A stretch of 64,000 nt of DNA from a virus. Made by a program: the position numbers and the translations under genes. Each line of letters opens with the position of its first letter. Position 1 is the first letter of the stretch. The stretch is from positions 62,001 to 126,000 of IMG/VR virus record IMGVR_UViG_3300027833_003138. One strand, written 5' to 3'. Positions 6,894-14,030 of this stretch are shown in pieces. The notes under the pieces are model-generated. The model was given only the letters and a program-made list of their open reading frames with translations. It was not told the origin of the DNA and did no database searches.

Positions 6894-7064
6894 TTACTTG
6901 TTGTATAAATTTTTTAATTCTTCTATAAATAAAGGTTTTGCTCCTTGTGATAATTTGTTGTATTGTTTTTTTGCTCGAGAATAAACTCTCTTGCTTGTCG
7001 GATCCGCACTATTGGGATCAAAGTTTAAAATTTTTCTTATTTTCTTGGCTACTGTATTGTTCAT
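6894..7064 (-). CDS. Small basic phage protein, leaderless
   Basis: A 56-residue lysine-rich helical protein (MNNTVAKKIRKILNF at the N-terminus, AKKQYNKLSQGAKPLFIEEL towards the end). I start it at 7064 because a perfect promoter covers the region upstream and puts +1 at about 7065, excluding the longer frame from 7100. It is the first gene of the transcript that continues through the DUF736-like gene and the tmRNA. Similar short KKxYKxLS proteins occur in other phages, without known function. Confidence 0.6.
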   Translation of the reverse strand: MNNTVAKKIRKILNFDPNSADPTSKRVYSRAKKQYNKLSQGAKPLFIEELKNLYNK

Positions 7065-7071
7065 GGGTTTG

Positions 7072-7100
7072 ATTATAGTATATTTTTTTATTAATGTCAA
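7072..7100 (-). promoter_or_regulatory. Consensus early sigma70 promoter upstream of tmRNA operon
   Basis: On the minus strand: TTGACA (7095-7100), 17-bp spacer, TATAAT (7072-7077), then 7 bases to the ATG at 7064. All 12 consensus bases match. Predicted +1 is 7065-7064. It would transcribe the 56-residue gene, the DUF736-like gene, the tmRNA and the genes to 5214. Confidence 0.85.
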
Positions 7101-7118
7101 GTCTTTTAATTTAATTAT

Positions 7119-7241
7119 TTATCCATAAAAGTCTTCATCTTCTTTTGATCTCTTTAGCCAAAAGATTGATCCGATTATTGCGGCAACCAAAAAATCTCCA
7201 GGAAAGAATTCAAAATATGAACTTGCTATTGTTTCTATCAT
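7119..7241 (-). CDS. Small single-span membrane peptide
   Basis: A 40-residue frame overlapping the stop of the upstream gene (ATGA). Residues ~14-25 (GDFLVAAIIGSIFW) are hydrophobic and are followed by a positive then acidic tail (LKRSKEDEDFYG), the pattern of a short inner-membrane peptide with its C-terminus in the cytoplasm. No homologue recognised. Its existence rests on the coupled start and sensible topology. Confidence 0.5.
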   Translation of the reverse strand: MIETIASSYFEFFPGDFLVAAIIGSIFWLKRSKEDEDFYG

Positions 7242-7783
7242 CTAAATTCTTTTCTTAATAGTCTCCACCTGTCTGAGTCAATTGGTTTATTTCCATTGTC
7301 AATGGCATGCAGCATTTCTATGACTTCGTCGATAGTATTATAAATATATTTATGAGGAAACATTCCAAGCATCCATAGTGGAGTTTTGGATTTTCCACCC
7401 TCCATGCTTACAAAAACGGGCTTTTTCTCTCTAACTGCCGTGACAATTTCTTCTGCACTTCCCCAACTCGCAACCTCAGGAACGAGGTGAGCAATTATAA
7501 AATCACTTCTGTCCACTAAGTTTAGATCGTATGCGCGAACCGTTTTCATTCTTTCTGTTACTCGGTCATACTGCTTTGTTTTCATCCATGTTTCCATTTC
7601 TTGTCTAGACGATTCGTCTTCCTCTACATCTTTTATGAATGGTTTTTTATATGGATCGAAGCAGGTAATGCTTAGTGGCTCAAGGTCTTCTGCAGCTTTA
7701 TCTCTCCAGTTGCGACCACTTACATATTGCATATGCCCTACTAAATAACACTTTGTTTTATATAATAGATTCTTTTCCGTCAT
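7238..7783 (-). CDS. Nucleoside 2-deoxyribosyltransferase-like protein, leaderless
   Basis: A 181-residue protein. CYLVGHMQYVSGRNWRDKA, then TCFDPYKKP, then ADYD/NLVDRSDFIIAHL-type segments (here AYDLNLVDRSDFIIAHL) and GSAEEIVTAVREKKPVFVS follow the order of nucleoside 2-deoxyribosyltransferase-like folds, which exchange bases on deoxynucleosides or hydrolyse deoxynucleotides. The family's catalytic Glu could be in GSAEE. It fits the nucleotide-pool theme of the region. The promoter at 7790-7818 puts +1 exactly on the A of this ATG. It is coupled to the 40-residue membrane peptide. Confidence 0.7.
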   Translation of the reverse strand: MTEKNLLYKTKCYLVGHMQYVSGRNWRDKAAEDLEPLSITCFDPYKKPFIKDVEEDESSRQEMETWMKTKQYDRVTERMKTVRAYDLNLVDRSDFIIAHLVPEVASWGSAEEIVTAVREKKPVFVSMEGGKSKTPLWMLGMFPHKYIYNTIDEVIEMLHAIDNGNKPIDSDRWRLLRKEFR

Positions 7784-7789
7784 TCATTC

Positions 7790-7818
7790 AGTATACAAAA
7801 TACTAAATCAAAAGTCAA
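7790..7818 (-). promoter_or_regulatory. Early sigma70 promoter (leaderless geometry)
   Basis: On the minus strand: TTGACT (7813-7818), 17-bp spacer, TATACT (7790-7795), then 6 bases to the ATG at 7783, so +1 should be the A of the start codon. The -35 box overlaps the stop codon of the fibre gene at 7815, so the early and late transcription units abut here. Confidence 0.82.
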
Positions 7819-8492
7819 GAAAATTCGTCGTATTTATTTATATATGTATACCCAAATGATCCTACAGATGTTCCTACATGAGGAATTACCGCCTCGATCG
7901 ATTCTTGAGTGCTTGCACTGGAATAAGTAACGCCCCCATCCGTAGAGACAGGAAATCTAAAATAAGACCATCGAGAAAATCTACCCTCGGCTTCGCCATG
8001 AGATGTCCAGTGGTCCGATCCATACTGAGCTTTAGTTCTTCCGTTTCCATTGATCGCAAAATCAGCAAGCAAATCATTATAATAATCTACATATTTTTCG
8101 AAGTCGTTGCTGTAACCGTTTATGTTTGTAGATAGCGAATTAGGAGCTGTCCCTCCATTCATATAAGAGCCTGCGTCAGTAAGGGAAACAGTGGCTTGCA
8201 GTGATCCTGCAAACGCTGAACCTCCTGATACGTGAATTTTTGCGTGAGAAATTTGAAGATTTGTAAATCTTGCGGTAACATACCACTTGATTGATCCACC
8301 AGATATTCTTTCGCCTGCTAATCTTACTGCTGGGGTTGTGTCAGTAGAATTAGCTACTCCATCACCGTCAATATCTACTGGCAGCGTAACTTTTTCCCAT
8401 ACAGTTGTTCCGTTTATAATCAAAGTCTCAACCTCCTGAGTGCCAAAAAAAACATTCTCTGTATCTCCTAACGGAATATTGCTTTGTGGCAT
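7815..8492 (-). CDS. Fibre-tip or accessory tail protein with calcium-binding loop
   Basis: A 225-residue protein. The N-terminus (IPLGDTENVFFGTQEVETL then INGTTVWEK) is the short beta-repeat often found where phage tail proteins dock. VDIDGDGVANSTDTTP (~39-54) is a thrombospondin-3/dockerin-like Ca loop. The rest is beta-rich with a Trp/His patch (YGSDHWTSHGEAEGRFSRW) suitable for ligand binding. AAGGA lies about 10 bases before the ATG. It is the last of four leftward fibre genes and ends inside the -35 box of an early promoter. Receptor binding is inferred from position. Confidence 0.55.
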   Translation of the reverse strand: MPQSNIPLGDTENVFFGTQEVETLIINGTTVWEKVTLPVDIDGDGVANSTDTTPAVRLAGERISGGSIKWYVTARFTNLQISHAKIHVSGGSAFAGSLQATVSLTDAGSYMNGGTAPNSLSTNINGYSNDFEKYVDYYNDLLADFAINGNGRTKAQYGSDHWTSHGEAEGRFSRWSYFRFPVSTDGGVTYSSASTQESIEAVIPHVGTSVGSFGYTYINKYDEFS

Positions 8493-8505
8493 TTTAAAAA
8501 AATCC

Positions 8506-10863
8506 TTAAGTTGTGATCGTTAACGTCTTTGTCGTGGAATTATAGGAAAATGTCGGAACAGTATCTGTGAATACCGCATTCGCTGGCACCGCTGTTTTTA
8601 CATTATCAAAAGCCCAATCAGAGCTTATTGAAGTTGTAGTTGCTCCGTTCGTTGGGGTGCTGCTTATAGCTCTGTGTGTATTTGTATCTGTAAATACCGC
8701 ATTCGCTGGCACCGCTGTTTTTACATTATCAAAAGCCCAGTCAGAACTTATTGAAGTTGTAGTTGCTCCGTTTGCTGGGGTGCTACTTATACCTCTCCAA
8801 GTGTCTACATTATCCAAAACATTTTGCCCATTCCAAAATAGATTTCCTCCTGAAGCGTAAAGACGGTTTGTTGTTGTTGATGGCACAGTGGAATTTCTTA
8901 GATAAAGAATTCCGTTTAAGTCTAACTTTTCATTTGGACTCGTAGTACCAATACCTACATTGCCTTTTGATTTAACTGTGAATATAGTGCTATTGCTTGT
9001 GGAAATGTCTCCTCTAACGTTAATAAGGTCAATTTCGTCAGCTCTAGTGGATGAATCGATAAACAAGCCGCCAGGTGAATTATTTAACTGAGCGTTTATG
9101 CAAAATTTATGAGACGTGACTGCATTGCCAATACCTACTGTACCGTCACCGTTCATGACCATTATTGGGACGGCATTTGAGTTTCTTATTTGAAGTTGGT
9201 TTGCGGAATATACTGGGGTTAAGAAAAAATCTGCCGGATCAGATGTATTGGCTGTGTTCCTTAAACGTATCTGAGATCTTGTATTATTATTACCCTCGAT
9301 GTGCAGCGCGCAGTTGGGACTCGTAATACCAATGCCTACATTACCTACAGAGGTGATGCGCATTTTTTCCATTGGTGTTGACGAAGAAGTCCCTGCGGCA
9401 CGAGTTCCAAGGGTTAAAGCTCCTCCATAGTCTCCATCCGTATTGTTTTCTTTTATGATTGATATTTGACCAAAGGTGGTTACGTCATTACCTGAATTGT
9501 ATCTACCTCCAAAAATAATACCAGCACCAGCATTTGAATTGTAAGCGTCTGTTCCGATAAAAGTTGCATTTGAAATATTATCGAATGTGGTGTCGTTTGC
9601 GCCATACACTGTTAATGGTGCGATTGGATTCGTAGTACCAATACCTACATTGCCGTTTGAAAGAATGCGAACCTTTTCAGAGTCATTGGTTTTGAATCGC
9701 ATACTGTTGTTGCTATGATCGTACCAAACTGCCCCAACATTACCATCTTCAGCATCTGCCATTTCAAGAATACTATAAGAATCACTTTTGGCTTTTATTT
9801 GTAGCAAGGCTTGCCCATCTGGATTTTCAAATCGACCCAAACTTGTTGGAGTTGCTGAATTAATTTTAACGTGTAATTTACCGCTGGGATCCGTAGTACC
9901 AATACCTACATTGCCGTCGGCATCTATAGTCATGGACTCTCCGAAACCGGCTTTAGATCTAAATATAATATTTCCTCCGTTACCTGTTGTATTGTTCGAT
10001 ATCAAAAGCTCATCTTTATCGTCAACCCTAAGGGTGTCTTTGGGGTTACCTAAGGAATCTTTCCACCTTATCTTGCTGTTGTTGGAAAGAGAAAGGTTTC
10101 CGTTTATATCTAATTTATCGGAAGGGCTTGTTGTGTTTATTCCAATATTTCCCCCATCCTCAATAAAAATTCCATTTCCGCCGTCATCTTCAAGGCTTAA
10201 TCCTGCAGAGTCTCTAGCCCTTAACTTGTCAGAGAATATATATTTACCATCGGCAATCCCCAAATTTTCACTTAAATCCCAAGAGTCTGTAGCGTTGCTC
10301 CATAAAATAGTTTTATCTGTTGTTCCTTTAAGGGTTATTCCTCCCTGATCTGCAGTTGTATCTGTAGCCGAATCCAAAACAGCCAACTCTATATTTTTAT
10401 CTTCAACCCGAACCGTAGAGGTTTCCATGATCACTCGATCCCCAGAAACATACAGATTTCCATTGATTTGTGCATTTCCCTCCACGAACAAGCCCGAGCG
10501 AAATACCGCATCTTGATCCACATGCAGAGTTCCAGAAAGCTGAGTGTTTTCTCCGACATTTAAATCGTCTTCAACATACAACTTGGATTTCAATACCGCA
10601 TCTTGATCCACATGCAGAGTTCCAGAAAGCTGAGTGTTTTCTCCGACATTTAAATCGTCTTCAACATACAACTTGGATTTCAATACCGCATCTTGATCCA
10701 CATGAAGAGTTCCAGAAAGCTGAGTGTTTTCTCCGACATTTAAGTCATCCCTAACGTCTAGATGGCTATAAACCGAAACTCTTCCTCCTGTTGATTGTAT
10801 ATTATCTATCCATAGGATATTACCGCTGAATGTATCTGCATTAAATATTAGATCTGAAATCAT
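8506..10863 (-). CDS. Tail fibre / adhesin with tandem beta repeats
   Basis: A 785-residue repetitive protein. Near the N-terminus there are three 30-residue repeats (LNVGENTQLSGTLHVDQDAV type), coded by 90-bp units at 10502-10760. The centre has many GNVGIGTTSPxxKL repeats, each about 60-70 residues apart and typical of beta-structured phage and bacterial fibres. The C-terminus has two copies of SSTPxNGATTTSISSDWAFD, coded by 123-bp units, a common tail-fibre end. The ATG at 10863 is 9 bases after the late-type motif AAGTGTA. It would form a trimeric side fibre; no enzymatic domain is seen. Confidence 0.8.
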   Translation of the reverse strand: MISDLIFNADTFSGNILWIDNIQSTGGRVSVYSHLDVRDDLNVGENTQLSGTLHVDQDAVLKSKLYVEDDLNVGENTQLSGTLHVDQDAVLKSKLYVEDDLNVGENTQLSGTLHVDQDAVFRSGLFVEGNAQINGNLYVSGDRVIMETSTVRVEDKNIELAVLDSATDTTADQGGITLKGTTDKTILWSNATDSWDLSENLGIADGKYIFSDKLRARDSAGLSLEDDGGNGIFIEDGGNIGINTTSPSDKLDINGNLSLSNNSKIRWKDSLGNPKDTLRVDDKDELLISNNTTGNGGNIIFRSKAGFGESMTIDADGNVGIGTTDPSGKLHVKINSATPTSLGRFENPDGQALLQIKAKSDSYSILEMADAEDGNVGAVWYDHSNNSMRFKTNDSEKVRILSNGNVGIGTTNPIAPLTVYGANDTTFDNISNATFIGTDAYNSNAGAGIIFGGRYNSGNDVTTFGQISIIKENNTDGDYGGALTLGTRAAGTSSSTPMEKMRITSVGNVGIGITSPNCALHIEGNNNTRSQIRLRNTANTSDPADFFLTPVYSANQLQIRNSNAVPIMVMNGDGTVGIGNAVTSHKFCINAQLNNSPGGLFIDSSTRADEIDLINVRGDISTSNSTIFTVKSKGNVGIGTTSPNEKLDLNGILYLRNSTVPSTTTNRLYASGGNLFWNGQNVLDNVDTWRGISSTPANGATTTSISSDWAFDNVKTAVPANAVFTDTNTHRAISSTPTNGATTTSISSDWAFDNVKTAVPANAVFTDTVPTFSYNSTTKTLTITT
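8561..8800. repeat. Two tandem 123-bp repeats in fibre gene
   Basis: Copies begin at 8561 and 8684 (both GTATCTGTRAATACCGC at the start) and remain nearly identical for over 100 bp. They code for two 41-residue copies of the fibre's C-terminal segment. The few differences are mostly synonymous, which points to fairly recent duplication. Confidence 0.85.
10502..10760. repeat. Three tandem 90-bp repeats in fibre gene
   Basis: Units begin at 10502, 10592 and 10682 (each AATACCGCATCTTGATCC). The first two are identical over 90 bp as read; the third has one early difference and diverges in its last 20 bases. Each unit codes for one 30-residue beta-coil of the fibre. Copy number could vary between isolates by slippage or recombination. 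Confidence 0.9.
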
Positions 10864-10872
10864 GATTTTATT

Positions 10873-10880
10873 TACACTTG
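10873..10880 (-). promoter_or_regulatory. Candidate late promoter motif CAAGTGTA
   Basis: Minus-strand CAAGTGTA lies with 9 bases between GTGTA and the ATG of the fibre gene at 10863, the same spacing as at 945, 16019 and 20703. No -35 consensus seen. Confidence 0.45.
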
Positions 10881-10887
10881 TTTTCTT

Positions 10888-13800
10888 TTATCTTACTGCG
10901 TGAGTATGAATTCTGTACCCAGGTTTTGAGGGAGAAGATAATATAACATAGTAAGAGTCTCTAGAAACGCCTGAAATTAAATATGGAATGCAGTTGGATT
11001 CTGATTCTACTGCAGTTGAGACTGAAGGTATCGCATGAAAGGGGTGGGGGTAAAAAATTTCATATAAATCAGTTCCTTCTGGAATATCTGTCGTGAAGGA
11101 TTGGGTAGTTGTCTTGTTTACTGAGGATTGCCCCGTAGGCCTGGCGTTAATATGAAGTTTGTATTCATCATCCTTTAATTCTGATCCAAAATTTACCGCA
11201 AATCGAAATTCATTCAACCCGGAAATCATATATGGAACGATTGGTCCACCGTTTGAATTTTCTAAAGACAGGGTTACTGCAGGTTTTTCACCGAATGTTT
11301 TCGGGAAATCTAGATAGTAAGAATCCTTGCCTTTATTTAGGGATGCTACAAAGGTAATAACTTCGTCAGAACCTCCGAATACTCTTTCCCAGTGACCGTC
11401 TTCACCGGTTGTAAAAGCTTTTTCAAGGTAAGAGTTTCCCGTTACGGAAAGTTCTCCAATGGGGTTTTCTGTGTTGATTCCGAAATAACCTTCATTGGTT
11501 AGTCTAGCTTGCTCGATGCCAGAGGTTGAAAAAGAAATGAAGTCATCCTCTGTCTCGCTTAGTAGAATTTTTGACTGACCGCCTGCCTCTATCGAAATTT
11601 CATCTTCTCTAAACCTTACAAAGGTGTCTTCATCTTCATAATGATATATATATTCCCCTACATGAATGTCTCCTGTGACTTTTTCGTCTCCATAGATTAA
11701 GGAATTTCCTGACTGAGTGAAATCCCCAGTTAGGTGATAATCCCCAAGCATTCTCATGTCTCCGTATCTCCAGGAGTTTCCAGTTATTTGAAAGTCTCCT
11801 AACAGGTTAGAGTTTCCTATTTTATAAGAATCTCCTTTTTGTCTGTGGTAGCCTGTGTGAGTTAAGTCTCCAACTATTAGTTTGTCTCCATATAACCAAG
11901 AGTCTCCGGTTTGAGCGAAATTTCCCGTTAGATAAAAATTGCCATCCATTCGCATATCCCCGAATCTCCAAGAGTCTCCGGTTATTCGAAGGTCTCCCAG
12001 CAGGTTAGAATCTCCTATTCTGTAAAAGTTCCCTTCTTGCCTGTGGTAGCCTGTATTGGTTATGTCCCCCAAGAAGCAAGAATCTCCAGAAACATGTAGT
12101 GTATAGAGAGGGTTTACTGTTCGAACGTGGTCAAAATAAACGAGCCCTGAAATATTGAAGTGGCTTACTTCCCAGAAATTTCCAGAAATAATTTTCTCTG
12201 CAACTACTCTGTATTTTGAATAAGTTTCTGGGTGATATTTGTCAAGGGTGAAGGTGGAGGCGACCTCTTTACTTTTGTAGTCTGAGGCTTGTAGTCCAGA
12301 AATATTATGTATGGTTTTCCATTCTGTTCCATTGTTTGATGCAACAATCTTTAAGTCTTCCGCGCAGTTTTTCAAATCTTTCCTAAATAAAGAAAAGCCT
12401 TTGTAGTGAAACGGTTCTTCAAAATTTACTTGATGCCAAGCTCCCCCCATCTCTCTATGTATTTCGTCTGGAGAGAGATTATGTCCATCTAGGGATATAT
12501 CAGAACCCCAATTTTGCTGCGACTCAGATGTGTTTGAGTTATAATATCCTGAAGGTTCATATATAGGAAATGACTTTAAGGAAGTTGTTGTTTTTGCTTG
12601 CTCTGAATTTGAGAAATCTATTATTGCTGGATTTAATCTATCAATAACGTTGATTTTTCCGCTTAAATGTTGATGTCCTGCGTGCGAGGATTGATAATAA
12701 AATTCACCCAAATTTGCAGCCTTAAAGTTAAGCTCTCCAGATGCTTCATTCGCGATCACCTGCCCTGTTGAATTTTTAATGCTTATGGACGCGTGTGGCG
12801 TTTGGTTCGAGAACACTAATCTCTGTCCTTTTTTAGCCTCAATCAGAGGGTCTGGCCCAAGCGCGTCTCCACTAAAGTAATAATTTTCTGAATCTACATT
12901 ATGTAATGTATAATTTTTTGTAAGTGGATTTAAAATATCAATCGTTCCGCTGATACTCTCATGCCCAGAGGTTGTCGATTGATAATAAAAGTTTCCTGTA
13001 GAGTTTGGTAAAAATGAAGTTTGACCTTGGTTTTCTAATACTTGTATGTTGTCGTTGTGATCTTTTATAACAACAGGGTGTCCGCTATTGAGGTTTGAGA
13101 AGTTTAAAACGTCTCCCGCTGTAGCTTGAATGTTGGGGTTGGTTCCGCTGGCATCTCCGGAGAATAAATAATTACCTGAATTGCCTGAGTTTAAAAAATA
13201 ATTATATATATCTGAGTCTGCAATAATGATATTGCCACTCATTTTTTCGTGACCCTCTAAGCTGCATTGGTAGAAAAAACTTCCAGTGTTAATTGCTTCA
13301 AGATTAGTTATTCCAGAAACTTCCGAAACTAATTCATTATTTGCGCTATCTTTTATCGATAATGGGTGAGCTTTTGTTTGGTTGGAAAAGGTTAAAGAGT
13401 CGCCGACTTGAACCTGGATATTTGGGTCAAGCCCTGTTGCGCCTCCACTAAATAGGTAGCTACCTCCGTTTTCGTTTATTAAATAATATTCGTGCTCATC
13501 TTCTGATATTGCTCGTGGGTCAATGCCTCCTCCATAACTGTAAGAGCTGTACCCCCCCGACCTTCTTGGGAAATCCATGAATACATCTTTTATTATTCTT
13601 CTGTCTGTAAAGTCTAGGCCGACTCCCATTTTTTCAAATAAGCCAGTTTCTCCAACAAAAATATTTCCGCTGATATCTCCCGTTTGTGTGATATCTATAA
13701 CTTCATTTATGTAAATTGTACTTTGAAAAGTGCAAACATCTGCAAAGGTTTTCTCTCCGCTAATTAATTGGTTGCCAGTTAAGAAAACAGCATTCGCTCC

Positions 13801-13998
13801 GTCTAGTACGGATTTTTTAAAATTTTTAAATTTTATTTTTTCGTTATGGGAGCCTGATCTTGATATCAAAAGAAGTGCGTCATCGTCGCGATTATTTGGG
13901 GGAGCCAGTTTCGCTTGATGCGGAAAAGGGTCTGCAACCTGATCGGAGAGGAGTCTCTGGGTTTCTGGGAGGTTTGATATTCTATTATCCTTATTCAT
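10888..13998 (-). CDS. Large tail adhesin: cupredoxin-like triplet, discoidin-like domain, beta shaft, lectin-like tip
   Basis: A 1036-residue protein. Residues 1-130 are an attachment domain shared with the neighbour at 14029 (PFPHQAK, LISGxKxFADxCTF, TGDISGNIFVG). Three cupredoxin-like domains follow (~165-262, ~265-357, ~360-452). Only the first has a full type-1 copper set: His211, Cys245, His250, Met253. A discoidin-like domain (~515-625) precedes a shaft of GD/TGN repeats (~635-790). The end carries two H-lectin-like modules (PKTFGEKPAVTLSLEN then YPHPFHAIPSVS). It is probably a receptor-binding side fibre. The late motif lies 22 bases before the ATG. Confidence 0.8.
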   Translation of the reverse strand: MNKDNRISNLPETQRLLSDQVADPFPHQAKLAPPNNRDDDALLLISRSGSHNEKIKFKNFKKSVLDGANAVFLTGNQLISGEKTFADVCTFQSTIYINEVIDITQTGDISGNIFVGETGLFEKMGVGLDFTDRRIIKDVFMDFPRRSGGYSSYSYGGGIDPRAISEDEHEYYLINENGGSYLFSGGATGLDPNIQVQVGDSLTFSNQTKAHPLSIKDSANNELVSEVSGITNLEAINTGSFFYQCSLEGHEKMSGNIIIADSDIYNYFLNSGNSGNYLFSGDASGTNPNIQATAGDVLNFSNLNSGHPVVIKDHNDNIQVLENQGQTSFLPNSTGNFYYQSTTSGHESISGTIDILNPLTKNYTLHNVDSENYYFSGDALGPDPLIEAKKGQRLVFSNQTPHASISIKNSTGQVIANEASGELNFKAANLGEFYYQSSHAGHQHLSGKINVIDRLNPAIIDFSNSEQAKTTTSLKSFPIYEPSGYYNSNTSESQQNWGSDISLDGHNLSPDEIHREMGGAWHQVNFEEPFHYKGFSLFRKDLKNCAEDLKIVASNNGTEWKTIHNISGLQASDYKSKEVASTFTLDKYHPETYSKYRVVAEKIISGNFWEVSHFNISGLVYFDHVRTVNPLYTLHVSGDSCFLGDITNTGYHRQEGNFYRIGDSNLLGDLRITGDSWRFGDMRMDGNFYLTGNFAQTGDSWLYGDKLIVGDLTHTGYHRQKGDSYKIGNSNLLGDFQITGNSWRYGDMRMLGDYHLTGDFTQSGNSLIYGDEKVTGDIHVGEYIYHYEDEDTFVRFREDEISIEAGGQSKILLSETEDDFISFSTSGIEQARLTNEGYFGINTENPIGELSVTGNSYLEKAFTTGEDGHWERVFGGSDEVITFVASLNKGKDSYYLDFPKTFGEKPAVTLSLENSNGGPIVPYMISGLNEFRFAVNFGSELKDDEYKLHINARPTGQSSVNKTTTQSFTTDIPEGTDLYEIFYPHPFHAIPSVSTAVESESNCIPYLISGVSRDSYYVILSSPSKPGYRIHTHAVR

Positions 13999-14020
13999 TT
14001 GCTTTTATACAAGTTGTATG

Positions 14021-14030
14021 TACACTTTTT
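14021..14030 (-). promoter_or_regulatory. Candidate late promoter motif AAAAAGTGTA
   Basis: Minus-strand AAAAAGTGTA is 22 bases upstream of the ATG at 13998 and overlaps the stop codon of the upstream fibre gene. The longer leader (about 13-15 nt more than at 10863) has no clear Shine-Dalgarno. Confidence 0.4.

Noticed and set aside
961-7783. Large plus-strand ORFs opposite the early genes (for example 4169-4603)
   Set aside because: They lack ribosome-binding sites and family motifs, and lie antisense to genes with clear domains.
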